Positions 46,878-57,937 of a stretch of 64,000 nucleotides of DNA are shown in pieces. The position numbers and the translations under genes were made by a program. Position 1 is the stretch's first letter. Each line of letters starts with the position of its first letter. The notes under the pieces are model-generated. The model was not told the origin of the DNA. It searched no databases and saw nothing but the letters and a program-made list of their open reading frames with translations. The stretch covers positions 3,534,001-3,598,000 of the forward strand of contig NZ_UGYM01000002.1 of assembly GCF_900456975.1 (NCBI RefSeq). The letters run 5' to 3'. This DNA is from Shewanella baltica (GTDB lineage: Bacteria > Pseudomonadota > Gammaproteobacteria > Enterobacterales > Shewanellaceae).

Positions 46878-47684
46878 ATGAGCAACAAAGTACATTTAGG
46901 CCACACGGCCAGAAAGCGTTTCGGACAAAACTTCCTTACCGACGGCAATGTGATTGACCGCATTGTGGGCGCAATTGCCCCCGATAATCACCATGTGATG
47001 GTCGAGATCGGCCCAGGCCTTGGTGCCTTAACCGAACCCGTAGCCGAAGCTGTAGATAACCTGACCGTCGTCGAACTTGACCGCGATCTAGTTGAACGCT
47101 TACATCATCACCCAGTCCTTAAAGATAAACTGACCATTCACCAAGGTGATGCACTGCAGTTTGATTTTGGTCAACTGAGTGTGCCAGGCAAAAAGATGAA
47201 AGTGTTTGGTAACTTACCTTACAACATTTCAACGCCGCTGATGTTCCACCTGTTCGAATTTGCCGAACAGATTGAAACCATGCACTTTATGCTGCAAAAA
47301 GAAGTGGTACTGCGTTTATCGGCAAGCCCAGGCTGTAAAGCCTATGGCCGTTTAACGGTCATGGCGCAATACTTCTGCCAAGTAGTTCCGGTTCTTGAAG
47401 TGCCGCCCCACAGCTTTACGCCCGCGCCTAAGGTCGACTCAGCAGTCGTACGCTTATTGCCATACGCTGTTAAGCCGTTCCCTTGCAAAGATGTGACCGT
47501 ACTACGTCACCTTTGTACTACGGCGTTCAACATGCGTCGTAAGACTTTGCGTAATAACTTAAAGCACATGTTATCTGACGATGAGTTCGAGCAATTAGGG
47601 ATTGACTCAAGTCAACGCCCAGAGCAGATTAGCGTGCAACAGTATGTTGCTATGGCTAACATGGTTTGCGATAAGAAAGCATAA
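46878..47684 (+). CDS. rsmA: 16S rRNA dimethyladenosine transferase RsmA (KsgA)
   Basis: It dimethylates A1518 and A1519 near the 3' end of 16S rRNA using SAM. It has [10 protein letters not shown], the SAM motif [13 protein letters not shown], the catalytic NLPYNIS, and [14 protein letters not shown]. The 268 residues are typical. The gap from pdxA is 15 bases and the order is as in E. coli. Confidence 0.97.
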
Positions 47685-47732
47685 ATATGTCTGGGCACTT
47701 AGGTGCCCTTTAACCAGAGCCTAGGAACAAGA

Positions 47733-48113
47733 ATGAGCGCATTGGACACCTCCATTCGGGTTGAAGTTAAAACTGAATATATAGAGCAGCAGTCCTCGCC
47801 CGAGGATGAAAAATACCTCTTCAGCTATACCATCACTATCATCAATTTAGGTGAGCAGGCGGCTAAACTCGAAACCCGTCACTGGATAATCACAGATGCC
47901 AATGGCAATACCAGTGAAGTCCAAGGCGCCGGAGTTGTCGGTGAAACACCAACCATAGCGCCAAATACCGCCTATCAATACACCAGTGGCACAGTGCTCG
48001 ATACACCCCTTGGCATAATGCATGGCACTTATGGTATGGTCAGCGAATCGGGTGAGCATTTCCAAGCGACGATCCGTCCCTTCCGTTTAGCGACCCCAGG
48101 CTTACTACACTAA
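47733..48113 (+). CDS. apaG: ApaG (DUF525) protein
   Basis: A small Ig-like beta-sandwich protein of uncertain role, 126 residues from ATG 47733 with AGGAAC. Motifs are VEVKTEYIEQQSSPE, FSYTITIINLGEQAAKLETRHWIITDANG and VVGETPTIAPNTAYQYTSG. It lies between rsmA and apaH as in E. coli. A frame start at 47703 adds ten unlikely residues. Confidence 0.95.
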   Translation: MSALDTSIRVEVKTEYIEQQSSPEDEKYLFSYTITIINLGEQAAKLETRHWIITDANGNTSEVQGAGVVGETPTIAPNTAYQYTSGTVLDTPLGIMHGTYGMVSESGEHFQATIRPFRLATPGLLH

Positions 48114-48134
48114 TATCGTTAGGAAAGGGGTACT

Positions 48135-48959
48135 GTGGCGCATTATTTTGTTGGTGACATTCAAGGCTGTTTCGTTGAATTACAAAAATTACTCGCTAAG
48201 GTCGATTTTAATCCCTCCCGTGATGAACTCTGGGCTGTAGGTGATCTTGTTGCTCGCGGACCAGATTCCTTAGCTACACTACGTTTTTTTCGTTCTTTAG
48301 GTGATTCCGCTAAAACGGTTTTAGGCAATCACGATCTCCACTTAATGGCGTTACACGGCAAGCTCAAACGCGCTAAGCCCAGCGATAATTTAACTGAAAT
48401 TCTTGAATCGCCCGATATTTCAGCCTCAATTGACTGGCTGAGACAGCAACCCCTAATGCGTGAATTACCCGAACACCAACTCATCATGAGTCATGCGGGT
48501 GTACCACCGCAGTGGTCGCTTGAAGTATTAAGAGAAGAAGCCGCACTCGTCAGTTGCGCACTCAAACAAGATGATTATCTTGAGGCACTGATAAGCCAAA
48601 TGTATTCGGATAGCGCCGAACAATGGGACCCAAGTGCAATTGGCATAGAGCGCCTACGTTACTGCATCAACGCATTAACACGCATGCGCTACCTCTATGT
48701 CGATGGCCGACTCGATTTTGATTGTAAACAACCTCCTGAAAACTGTACTAATCCACAACTCAAACCTTGGTTTGAGTTTGCTTCGCCCCTGCGCCAGAGC
48801 CACACCTTGGTTTTCGGCCATTGGGCAGCACTGATGGGCAATGTCGGCGATAGTAAATTAAAGGCTTTAGATACAGGTTGTTGCTGGGGTGAACACTTAA
48901 CCCTATGGCATCTTGAAAAAGACCAAAAAATTACGCAAAAAAAGTTAAAAAAGAGTTAA
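48135..48959 (+). CDS. apaH: Diadenosine tetraphosphatase ApaH
   Basis: A symmetrical Ap4A hydrolase that also removes Np4 caps from bacterial RNA. Phosphoesterase motifs: VGDIQGCFVELQ, WAVGDLVARGPDSL, VLGNHDLHL, the MSHAGVPPQW and FGHWAALMG. GTG start at 48135 with AGGAAAGGGG. The 274 residues are typical. Its stop codon overlaps the -35 of the next gene's sigma-28 promoter. Confidence 0.96.
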   Translation: MAHYFVGDIQGCFVELQKLLAKVDFNPSRDELWAVGDLVARGPDSLATLRFFRSLGDSAKTVLGNHDLHLMALHGKLKRAKPSDNLTEILESPDISASIDWLRQQPLMRELPEHQLIMSHAGVPPQWSLEVLREEAALVSCALKQDDYLEALISQMYSDSAEQWDPSAIGIERLRYCINALTRMRYLYVDGRLDFDCKQPPENCTNPQLKPWFEFASPLRQSHTLVFGHWAALMGNVGDSKLKALDTGCCWGEHLTLWHLEKDQKITQKKLKKS

Positions 48960-48983
48960 ACTAAAACAGCTTAAAGTCGATAA
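48957..48983 (+). promoter_or_regulatory. Sigma-28 (FliA) promoter of the chemoreceptor gene
   Basis: TAAA (48957-48960), a 15-base spacer and GTCGATAA (48976-48983) match the flagellar consensus TAAA-N15-GCCGATAA with one mismatch. The -35 TAAA contains the TAA stop of apaH. The 5' leader would be about 65 nt. It places the downstream receptor in the late flagellar regulon. Confidence 0.8.
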
Positions 48984-49055
48984 CAGACTGAGCCGCCTAA
49001 CCCTGAAATCGCCCTGTTTTCATTTGGAAAAATATAATAAAAATCGGAGTATCCT

Positions 49056-51077
49056 ATGAAATTTAACGTAGCCACCAGAGTGATTGGCGGTTTTGGTATT
49101 GTCACACTTTTGCTCGTGGTGCTAGGATTTACATCCTACTTAACCAACAACAGCCTAAAAGCAAGCTCGGCGATGATGCAAGAATTAAGCTTGCCCGCGC
49201 TTAAGTCGACCAATCACCTCAGTGAAACCTTGAGCGAGCAACAAAGACAAATCCTGATTGCCTATCACACACCTAAATCGGCCAATATTCCCAGTATTCG
49301 CAAAGTGTTCGATGATCATGGAACTCAGTTCAAAAACGAAATAGCTAACATCACCCAATTAGTGAAAAGCCAGCCAGAGCTTACCTCCTTAATCAGCCAA
49401 TTAAGCGGTAGCTTCTCAAGCTTTGAACGAGACAGCCTTGCTATGATCGCCGAACGTGAAGCTTCATTAAGCAAGCAAGAACAGTTAGTTAATCTAAAGA
49501 AAAAACTCGAAAATGCCGCCGATGATGCCTCATCGGAACTGCTCGATATTGTTGATTTAGAAAGCAGTCAAAATCCCGATGAGCAGAGTCTGGCCGCGTC
49601 AGCCAGCGCGATTGATACTAGCCTCGGGAATATCATCACCACTATCGCAGACTTAGTCACCAATGAAGAAGACAGTAAGCACGAACTAATCTCTAAAGAA
49701 CTTGACTACATTATCAGCGAAACCAAGAACAAACTTGAATATGTGAATCGTCACGGTCAAGGTATCGTCGAAGCGAATACCTTAAGTTCAGTCACTAAAG
49801 ATATTGAAAAAGTTTTAGCGCTAGTTACCGGCCCGCAATCTATGTTACAGCTGAAGTCGAGCCAGCTTTCCCATGCTAAAGAAGCCGTGGTCAAACTCGG
49901 TATTATCGAAAAAGACGTGAAAGTCATTAACACGAACATGGATGATGTGAGTAATAACATCGAACTTGTTGCCGCCAACATGAGTAACGACACCATAGCT
50001 AAGATTGACTCTGCTAGCATACAAACAATGATTGTGGTGTTAGTTGCCATTATTGTCGCTGTTATTGTGAGTTTTGCTGTAGTGAACCCGCTCAAACGCT
50101 CACTCAGCCAAGTGAACAATGCCCTTAACGTCTTAGCCTCAGGCAACCTTACCCATAAGCTTGATGACTCTGGACACGATGAATTTGCAGAGCTGGCGAA
50201 AAACTGCAACCGTCTCGTCGATAGCTTACGCAGTTTGATTATCGGTATCTTGGATAGATCGAACCAACTGGCCGCGGCAGCTGAACAAACGTCGGCAATC
50301 ACAGCGCAAACCACTTCGGGCATTCAAGAGCAAAAAAGCCAAGTGGACCAAGTGGCCACTGCAACCACAGAACTGAGCTCTAGCGCGCAGCAGGTGTCCT
50401 TAAGTGCTGATCAAGCCCTTGAGCAAATCAAGCAAGCCGACCAAGAAACTCAGCATATGCGAGCCATTGCCGAAGAGAACAAACTGACGATTTTGGCTTT
50501 AGCCGATGAAGTGGCCAAGGCAGGCGTTGTGATCAATAAAGTGCAGTCTGATAGCGCCTCAATTGGCTCAATTTTGGATGTGATCCGCGGCATTGCAGAG
50601 CAGACTAACCTACTCGCCCTTAACGCCGCCATTGAAGCTGCTAGAGCCGGTGAACAAGGTCGTGGCTTTGCGGTGGTTGCCGATGAAGTCCGTAGCTTAG
50701 CCTCACGCACTCAGGTATCGACCCGAGAGATCCAACAGATGATCGAAGTGTTGCAACAAGGTGCAGAGCAAGCCGTTGCCGCCATGGATATGGGACGTGC
50801 TCAGGCAAATGCCTGTGTTGAAAAAACTGAGCAAGCCAACATTGCCCTCGAAACCATTAGCCAGTCTGTGCATAAGGCCTATGACTCAGGCACTCATATC
50901 GCCCATGCAGCTCAAGAGCAGAATTTAGTGAGTCAGCAAGTGTCTGAGAAACTCGAGCATATTGCTGCCATTTCGGAAGAAACGGCCATCGGTGCAGATC
51001 AAACGGCTCAGTCTAGCCATCAAGTCGCCAAACTAGCCGAAGAACTTCAAGCCTCAGTCGGCGAATTTAGAGTCTAA
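49056..51077 (+). CDS. Methyl-accepting chemotaxis protein with large periplasmic domain
   Basis: An inner-membrane chemoreceptor of 673 residues. TM1 is at about 8-28 and a long helical periplasmic sensor (about 30-320) is predicted, followed by TM2 (about 324-346), HAMP and the signalling coiled coil, with the invariant tip [20 protein letters not shown] near 513-532. The sensor is about twice the usual size (HBM-like double helical bundle is possible). The ligand is unknown. It is preceded by a sigma-28 promoter and followed by a terminator. Confidence 0.95.
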   Translation: MKFNVATRVIGGFGIVTLLLVVLGFTSYLTNNSLKASSAMMQELSLPALKSTNHLSETLSEQQRQILIAYHTPKSANIPSIRKVFDDHGTQFKNEIANITQLVKSQPELTSLISQLSGSFSSFERDSLAMIAEREASLSKQEQLVNLKKKLENAADDASSELLDIVDLESSQNPDEQSLAASASAIDTSLGNIITTIADLVTNEEDSKHELISKELDYIISETKNKLEYVNRHGQGIVEANTLSSVTKDIEKVLALVTGPQSMLQLKSSQLSHAKEAVVKLGIIEKDVKVINTNMDDVSNNIELVAANMSNDTIAKIDSASIQTMIVVLVAIIVAVIVSFAVVNPLKRSLSQVNNALNVLASGNLTHKLDDSGHDEFAELAKNCNRLVDSLRSLIIGILDRSNQLAAAAEQTSAITAQTTSGIQEQKSQVDQVATATTELSSSAQQVSLSADQALEQIKQADQETQHMRAIAEENKLTILALADEVAKAGVVINKVQSDSASIGSILDVIRGIAEQTNLLALNAAIEAARAGEQGRGFAVVADEVRSLASRTQVSTREIQQMIEVLQQGAEQAVAAMDMGRAQANACVEKTEQANIALETISQSVHKAYDSGTHIAHAAQEQNLVSQQVSEKLEHIAAISEETAIGADQTAQSSHQVAKLAEELQASVGEFRV

Positions 51078-51103
51078 ATGTTAATTGCTAAAACCTTCTA
51101 AAC

Positions 51104-51131
51104 CAAGGGTCGCTTAGCGGCCCTTTCTTTT
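51104..51131 (+). terminator. Terminator of the chemoreceptor gene
   Basis: AAGGG-T-CGC / GCG-G-CCCTT stem with a short TTA loop is followed by TCTTTT, 27 bases after the stop. Confidence 0.7.
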
Positions 51132-51200
51132 GGGCCAAATTTACTTTCCCTATCATACCAATCACTCGGTCTGACCGACTTAGTGCAAATTAGGGCCATA

Positions 51201-51232
51201 AAAAATGCCGAACTTAAGTTCGGCATTTTTTC
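51201..51232. terminator. Second, bidirectional terminator
   Basis: AAAAATGCCGAACTT-AAGTTCGGCATTTTTT is a perfect long palindrome with A and T runs, between converging genes. Confidence 0.85.
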
Positions 51233-51246
51233 TGATTCAAGGCCAG

Positions 51247-51329
51247 ACGTTTAATGCAAAGCGCTTAATGCTAGGCTCTTAACGCTAATGGCTTAAACCC
51301 ATTGCTTAATACTCGTCGCCTAATATAAC
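51247..51329. repeat. Degenerate 14-nt tandem repeat between convergent genes
   Basis: Six units starting at 51247, 51261, 51275, 51289, 51303 and 51316 follow the pattern GCGCTTAATGCTAA with divergence. They fill most of the space between the second terminator and the DUF3718 gene. Confidence 0.6.
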
Positions 51330-51387
51330 TAAGCTGCAAATAGAGCTAAAGTGCCGCTAGTTCGGTGCAACGAGTCCAGCTCAGCGA

Positions 51388-51801
51388 TTACTCTTCTTCG
51401 CCGCCCGCAGCAGCGCCAAGACGCTCTTTCACTGCAGCAGTGATAGGGCTATCACCATGACCGTTTGCTTCAGCCCAAGCTTGGATAGTCATACCATCCG
51501 CTTCAGCGACACTCAGTTCCGTCACCGACAAACGTTTAGCCACAAACTCACCGGCATCGTTAGCACTCGCGCCGTAAGCGGTACGCAATAGACTTGCGCC
51601 ATCGCAACTGATGCCACTGTAAATCTGACGTAGCTTAACGCGGCTTTCTTTTAATTTTTTACGTAGGCGGTTTTTATCGTTAGCTTTGACGTAATCGCAA
51701 ATACTCGCGACAAGTGGATCAACGCCCGCAACAGCAGGGGTTGGTACAGTGATATAGCTAAATCCAATTAACGCAGCCAAGGCTACAGGCATAAGACGCA
51801 T
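51388..51801 (-). CDS. DUF3718 exported protein
   Basis: A protein of 137 residues. The signal peptide (about 1-25, ending AVAG) is followed by a small helical domain with two cysteines (ASICDYVKANDKNRLRKKLKE and SGISCDGASLLRTAY) and an acidic tail. It matches DUF3718, a family of marine gammaproteobacteria with no known role. It is a single gene. Confidence 0.8.
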   Translation of the reverse strand: MRLMPVALAALIGFSYITVPTPAVAGVDPLVASICDYVKANDKNRLRKKLKESRVKLRQIYSGISCDGASLLRTAYGASANDAGEFVAKRLSVTELSVAEADGMTIQAWAEANGHGDSPITAAVKERLGAAAGGEEE

Positions 51802-52023
51802 CCGATACTCCTTAATACTTTCTTATAGTTTTATTATCAATTTTGTATGGGCTGCATCTCGTCTCTCAAGGGTATTGACCTCTTGGCTTTAGCTCTCGTT
51901 CGAAATCTAGGATAACGAAATCGGCTATCTCTTCTTTCCGTGAAAACTAAATGTCCGATATGATGCAATACGTTAGATAAACTGACGCCCCATACACACA
52001 GGGTACACAACAGAGGCTGCAAT

Positions 52024-52506
52024 TTAACATTTTTTTACCAAATTGATAAAGCGATATTCCAAACCATCCGCATTTATACTAGACAAAGATTCCGTTTCTT
52101 TCCAAGTTCCGTCATCCCAATGGGGGAAAAATGTATCGCCCTCAACCTCTAGCTTGATTTGCGTCAAATATAAGGTATCTGCGTAAGGTAATAACTCGGC
52201 ATAAAGCTGTCCGCCACCAATCACCACTAACTCTTCACACTCGCCGGCGGCTTGTTTGGCTGCATCAAAAGAGGTCACACAAGTCACGCCCTCAATGACG
52301 AGATCCGTTTGACGTGAAATCACTATATTATGTCGACCAGGAAGGGGTCTACCAATGGACTCAAAGGTCTTACGCCCCATCACCACAGGCTTACCTAGGG
52401 TCATGGCTTTAAAGTGACGTAGATCTTCAGGAAGATGCCATGGCATTTTATTCTCTTTTCCGATGACTCGATTGTTTGCCATCGCGGCTATCATAGCAAT
52501 GCGCAT
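52024..52506 (-). CDS. folA: Dihydrofolate reductase
   Basis: It reduces dihydrofolate with NADPH and is the target of trimethoprim. ATG 52506 with AGGAG gives 160 residues. It has IAAMANNRVIGKENKMPWHLPEDLRHF (with the catalytic acidic residue in PEDL), VVMGRKTFESIGRPLPGRHNIV and IGGGQLYAELLPY. It is last in an apparent obgE-yjjP-yjjB-folA unit. Confidence 0.97.
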   Translation of the reverse strand: MRIAMIAAMANNRVIGKENKMPWHLPEDLRHFKAMTLGKPVVMGRKTFESIGRPLPGRHNIVISRQTDLVIEGVTCVTSFDAAKQAAGECEELVVIGGGQLYAELLPYADTLYLTQIKLEVEGDTFFPHWDDGTWKETESLSSINADGLEYRFINLVKKC

Positions 52507-52533
52507 GCTCACTCCTGTTTTATTGAAATAGAA

Positions 52534-53007
52534 TTATTGAATGACGGGGCGGGTTCTGAAATACAGCAAGCTCGGCATGGCCAGCCCCACAGCTAACGCC
52601 CCGAGAATAAAGACGGTTTTGAGGCCATTACTAATCACTTGCGCCGTCAGTTCAGGACTCACCTGAGACTGAGCAGTCAGTTGCACTAAGGCAATAACGG
52701 TATTAAAGGCATAAGTGCCTGGGATCATAGGAATAATAGCGGCGACAGCATACATTAAAGGTGGTGCTAAATGGCGTTTTCCAAACCCTATCGTAATAAT
52801 CCCGACGATTGCAGCCGCGGCAAAGGTGGCCCACTCAATCGGTAAACCAAACTGTAGCATTAAGGTACGCGAGCTATGACCAATGGCTCCCGCTAAGGCG
52901 CAATAGGGAAGAAATCGTTTAGGAACATTAAACACCATAGCAAATCCCACGGCAGGAATTGCTGAGAAAAAAGCATCGTGCAGCAGCGTTATCAGTAGTT
53001 CCATCAT
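52534..53007 (-). CDS. yjjB: Threonine/serine exporter-family small subunit YjjB
   Basis: The small half of a split ThrE-type exporter, 157 residues with about five transmembrane helices. AIPAVGFAMVFNVPKRFLPYCALAGAIGHSSR and AAIIPMIPGTYAF match E. coli YjjB. ATG 53007 overlaps the yjjP stop (TGA within ATGATGG). A longer frame to 53085 lies inside yjjP and is rejected. In E. coli YjjPB has been linked to succinate export. Confidence 0.9.
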   Translation of the reverse strand: MMELLITLLHDAFFSAIPAVGFAMVFNVPKRFLPYCALAGAIGHSSRTLMLQFGLPIEWATFAAAAIVGIITIGFGKRHLAPPLMYAVAAIIPMIPGTYAFNTVIALVQLTAQSQVSPELTAQVISNGLKTVFILGALAVGLAMPSLLYFRTRPVIQ

Positions 53008-53765
53008 AGGAAAATCCCGCCGATCTGCATCGCAATCGTAATGCCTATCACAGAAGAAACGGTCAGCAAGGTCGCATGGCCCCAACGGGAGATGCCGACA
53101 TTCATATGCCCTTTCACCATGTCAGAAATCGCATTGATCATCGGAAAACCCGGCACCAGCATTAGCACACTCGCGGCCATAGCTGCTTTAGGCGTTTCAC
53201 TCAATGCAAACACATAGCCAGTTTGAGCCAACATACTGGTGACGAAAGCCGTGACGGCAAAGTTAACCAATAAATTAAAATGCTGCTTAGCAATCGCTAA
53301 ACGTACCGACATGCCCACAGCTGCGGCAAAAAAGGTAATCACACACGAGATAAGATCACCCTTAAAAAGGTGACAAAAACTGGCACAAGACAGGCCAATC
53401 ATGAAGACAACTAAACTAGGAGGATAGGTTTTAGGCTCAATCCGCGCCAAACGTTTACGGACTTCGTTGGGGCCATACAGACCTTTTTCAGCTAATAAAC
53501 AGATGCGTTGTAATTCACAAACTATGGTCATATTAATGCCATGCTCACGAATACGACGAGTCGTAGTGATACAGCGACCATGAACTAAACTGGTTAACAC
53601 GAGGGAATTGGAGGAAATAGAGAGCTCTACGCTGGCAAGGCCTAAAGCCTGACCTAGACGCTGGCTGATTTCTTCAACTAAATCAGATTCTGCGCCGTAG
53701 GCCAGTAGCAGTTGTGCAGCACGCACAACTTGCCGAGTAATATCATTTTGAGTATCTGCGTACAC
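53004..53765 (-). CDS. yjjP: Threonine/serine exporter-family large subunit YjjP
   Basis: A protein of 253 residues. The soluble N-terminal part (about 1-115; LLLAYGAESDLVEEISQRLGQALG) precedes about five transmembrane helices with LMLVPGFPMINAISDMVKGH, as in E. coli YjjP. It is coupled to yjjB by a four-base overlap and follows obgE by 27 bases. Confidence 0.9.
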   Translation of the reverse strand: MYADTQNDITRQVVRAAQLLLAYGAESDLVEEISQRLGQALGLASVELSISSNSLVLTSLVHGRCITTTRRIREHGINMTIVCELQRICLLAEKGLYGPNEVRKRLARIEPKTYPPSLVVFMIGLSCASFCHLFKGDLISCVITFFAAAVGMSVRLAIAKQHFNLLVNFAVTAFVTSMLAQTGYVFALSETPKAAMAASVLMLVPGFPMINAISDMVKGHMNVGISRWGHATLLTVSSVIGITIAMQIGGIFL

Positions 53766-53792
53766 GGAACTCTCAAAATTAAGACGGTAAGA

Positions 53793-54992
<1,200 letters not shown>

Positions 54993-55115
54993 TTATACCG
55001 TCTAACTTCATTGGTCGCCAAAAAACTCGAGATACTTTGCTCCCAATCTTACCTGTCAATGCTCATTCTTGGTAATCATTTACCAACTCAAGCATCTACA
55101 CGGCGTAAATAGAAG

Positions 55116-55152
55116 CACAAAAAACAGAAAGCCCCACCAATGGCGGGGCTTT
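55116..55152 (-). terminator. Terminator of rplU-rpmA
   Basis: On the minus strand AAAGCCCCGCC-ATT-GGTGGGGCTTT, with one mismatch, is followed by CTGTTTTTTG. It lies 25 bases after the rpmA stop. Confidence 0.85.
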
Positions 55153-55176
55153 AACAGTATAAGCTAGGTTCGAAAA

Positions 55177-55434
<258 letters not shown>

Positions 55435-55445
55435 TTAGACTCCTA

Positions 55446-55757
55446 TTATGCGTTGATAGCAGTAATTTTAACTTCAGTGAACCACTGACGGTGGCCCATT
55501 TTCTTGTCGTGATGCTTACGACGACGGAACTTAACGATAGTTACTTTATCGCCACGACCGTGACTTACAACTTCAGCAACGACTTTACCGCCAGCTACTA
55601 AAGGAGCACCAACATGCACTGTTTCGCCATCAGCGATCAAAAGAACTTGATCGAATTCGATAGTTTCGCCAGTTGCAACTTCTAACTTTTCTAAACGAAC
55701 AGTGTGGCCTTCGGCTACACGGTGTTGTTTACCACCACTTTGAAAAACAGCGTACAT
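55446..55757 (-). CDS. rplU: Ribosomal protein bL21
   Basis: A 50S protein that binds 23S rRNA, 103 residues from ATG 55757 ([14 protein letters not shown]), with [15 protein letters not shown] and FTEVKI. A frame start at 55793 adds 12 unsupported residues. It is first in the rplU-rpmA operon, divergent from ispB as in E. coli. Confidence 0.98.
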
Positions 55758-56028
55758 AGCTATTTTACTCCAATTCCTAACACGCGGGCTCATTCTTGGA
55801 TGAGGCAGGGTGCTATAAAAACTTTATTGACAATGGGCGCGGAGTTTACGCGAAGAATCTAACTCTGGCAAGCCCTAATTAGGAAAGAATAAAAAAAGAC
55901 CGGATTAACTCTCACATTAGTTGAGCTAGTGCTGTCATATGTCAGAATTTTAGGTAAAATTCATTTCATTATAACACGTGAGCCTAAACAGGGGCCGGTA
56001 CGTAATGACCCCACAACCAGAGTCTACT

Positions 56029-57000
56029 ATGGATTTAAACGCTATTCGTCAACTGGCTGACACTGATATGCAAGCAGTCAATCAGCTGATATATAAACAG
56101 CTTGAATCAGATGTCGCCCTAATTAATCAATTAGGTTTTTACATTATTAATGGTGGTGGTAAACGTCTTCGTCCTCTGCTGTCGGTATTAGCCGCACGTG
56201 CGGTGAGCTACGAAGGCGAAGCGCATCTTAAGCTAGCGGCGATTATTGAGTTTATCCATACGGCCTCATTGCTCCACGATGATGTAGTTGATGAATCGAC
56301 ATTGCGCCGCGGACGAGAAACCGCCAACGCACTGTTCGGCAATAGCGCCAGCGTGCTGGTCGGGGATTTTCTTTATACCCGTTCATTCCAGATGATGACT
56401 GAACTCGACAGCATGAAAGTGCTCAGAGTGTTAGCGGATACCACGAACGTGTTGGCCGAGGGCGAAGTCTTACAACTGATGAATTGCAACGATCCTGATA
56501 CCACAGAAGAAAGCTATATGCGGGTCATTTATTGTAAAACAGCTAAGTTGTTTGAAGCGGCTACTCTGCTTGCGGGTGTGTTAGCGGGTGCGACGCCAGA
56601 GCAAGAAACCGCCTTAGGTAACTATGGTAAGTATCTTGGTACCGCCTTCCAGCTTACCGACGATTTACTCGACTATACCGCCGACAGTGATGAGCTAGGC
56701 AAGAACATAGGTGATGACCTTGCTGAAGGTAAACCAACTCTGCCACTCATCTATGCCATTGCCCATGGCACAGACGAAGAGAAACACCTCATACGTCAAG
56801 CAATTGAGCAAGGCGATGGTACACAGGCCATAGATAAAATAGTGGCAGCACTGCACCATTGCGGCGCGTTAAACTACACCCAGCAAAAAGCGATTGAAGA
56901 ATCAGAGAAAGCCATCGAGGCATTATCGATTCTACCCGACAGCGACTACAAGCAAGCCTTAGTTGCGCTAGCTAAGATTTCGGTCGACCGTAATCATTGA
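56029..57000 (+). CDS. ispB: Octaprenyl diphosphate synthase IspB
   Basis: A trans-prenyl synthase making the side chain of ubiquinone and menaquinone. Both Asp-rich motifs are present (LLHDDVVDE near 80 and LTDDLLDY near 210), plus GGGKRLRPLL. ATG 56029 (MDLNAIRQL) gives 323 residues, as in E. coli. ATG 56005 and GTG 55978 are possible alternatives and the ribosome site does not settle the matter. Confidence 0.95.
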   Translation: MDLNAIRQLADTDMQAVNQLIYKQLESDVALINQLGFYIINGGGKRLRPLLSVLAARAVSYEGEAHLKLAAIIEFIHTASLLHDDVVDESTLRRGRETANALFGNSASVLVGDFLYTRSFQMMTELDSMKVLRVLADTTNVLAEGEVLQLMNCNDPDTTEESYMRVIYCKTAKLFEAATLLAGVLAGATPEQETALGNYGKYLGTAFQLTDDLLDYTADSDELGKNIGDDLAEGKPTLPLIYAIAHGTDEEKHLIRQAIEQGDGTQAIDKIVAALHHCGALNYTQQKAIEESEKAIEALSILPDSDYKQALVALAKISVDRNH

Positions 57001-57029
57001 TTACTCGCTAATTCATTTTTAGCCCAAAG

Positions 57030-57058
57030 AAAAGGTCTTACTCAGTAAGACCTTTTTT
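57030..57058. terminator. Terminator between ispB and ung
   Basis: AAAGGTCTTACT-C-AGTAAGACCTTTTTT, a perfect stem with A and T runs, between converging genes. Confidence 0.9.
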
Positions 57059-57084
57059 ATTGCCTCAAACCCGCAACCCTAAGA

Positions 57085-57750
57085 TTAAACCTGCCAGCGG
57101 ATCGGCGCCTCGCCCCGCTCAAGTAATAATTGATTCACTTGAGAAAAATGCCCACAGCCAAAAAAACCCCGATAGGCCGATAAAGGTGAAGGATGCGGCC
57201 CAGTAAGCACTTGATGTTGCGGTGCGTTAATCACTTGACCTTTTTTGATGGCATGACTGCCCCAAAGCACGAAGATAATCGGCTGAGTCTGGCGATTTAA
57301 TAATTCCAGCACGGCAGTCGTAAACACTTCCCAACCCGCTTTGGCATGGGAGTGCGCCTTGCCTTGCTCAACGGTCAGCACCGTATTGAGCATTAATATC
57401 CCCTGCTCCGCCCATGCGGATAAATCCCCGTGGGATGGAATGGTAAAGCCATCAATATCTGTCGCTAATTCCTTGTACATATTGGCTAAGGAAGGCGGCG
57501 GTTTAATACCGCGTTTGACCGAAAAGCATAAACCATGGGCTTGATCTGGGCCGTGATAGGGATCTTGGCCAATCAATACCACTTTAACCTTTTCAAGCGG
57601 AGTCATAGTAAAAGCATTAAAAACATCGGCTTCGGGGGGATAAACCACTTTCCCAGCCCTACGTTCATTGTCTACAAATGCACTTAGTTGCTGAAAATAA
57701 GGCAAAGCCCTTTGCTCATCGATAAATGTTTGCCATGTCGCCTGAGTCAC
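57085..57750 (-). CDS. ung: Uracil-DNA glycosylase (family 1)
   Basis: It removes uracil from DNA at the start of base-excision repair. The water-activating loop [45 protein letters not shown] and the intercalating loop [14 protein letters not shown] are present. The 221 residues are typical. It is a single gene. Confidence 0.97.
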   Translation of the reverse strand: MTQATWQTFIDEQRALPYFQQLSAFVDNERRAGKVVYPPEADVFNAFTMTPLEKVKVVLIGQDPYHGPDQAHGLCFSVKRGIKPPPSLANMYKELATDIDGFTIPSHGDLSAWAEQGILMLNTVLTVEQGKAHSHAKAGWEVFTTAVLELLNRQTQPIIFVLWGSHAIKKGQVINAPQHQVLTGPHPSPLSAYRGFFGCGHFSQVNQLLLERGEAPIRWQV

Positions 57751-57937
57751 GATTTTACTTCCTCAATCCTATTATCGGGTTAGCTTAAAAGCCCTGCTGT
57801 AGAATGGCAAGTTTGAAGGTTATGCTTGTCGATAAGTGATAAGGCTATGTTTGCAGTGTTTCGCTTTAAGACTTTCAATTTAAAACATTCGAATTTAAAT
57901 GCTATAGTGCGCCCATTCTCGCACTGTCTAATACGCC

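Noticed and set aside
49757..50323. Minus-strand frame of 188 codons
   Set aside because: It is antisense to the second chemoreceptor, a shadow of its Ala/Ser/Gln-rich repeats.
53008..53085. Longer yjjB start inside yjjP
   Set aside because: The added residues are a frame-shifted reading of yjjP, and homology begins at MMELL.
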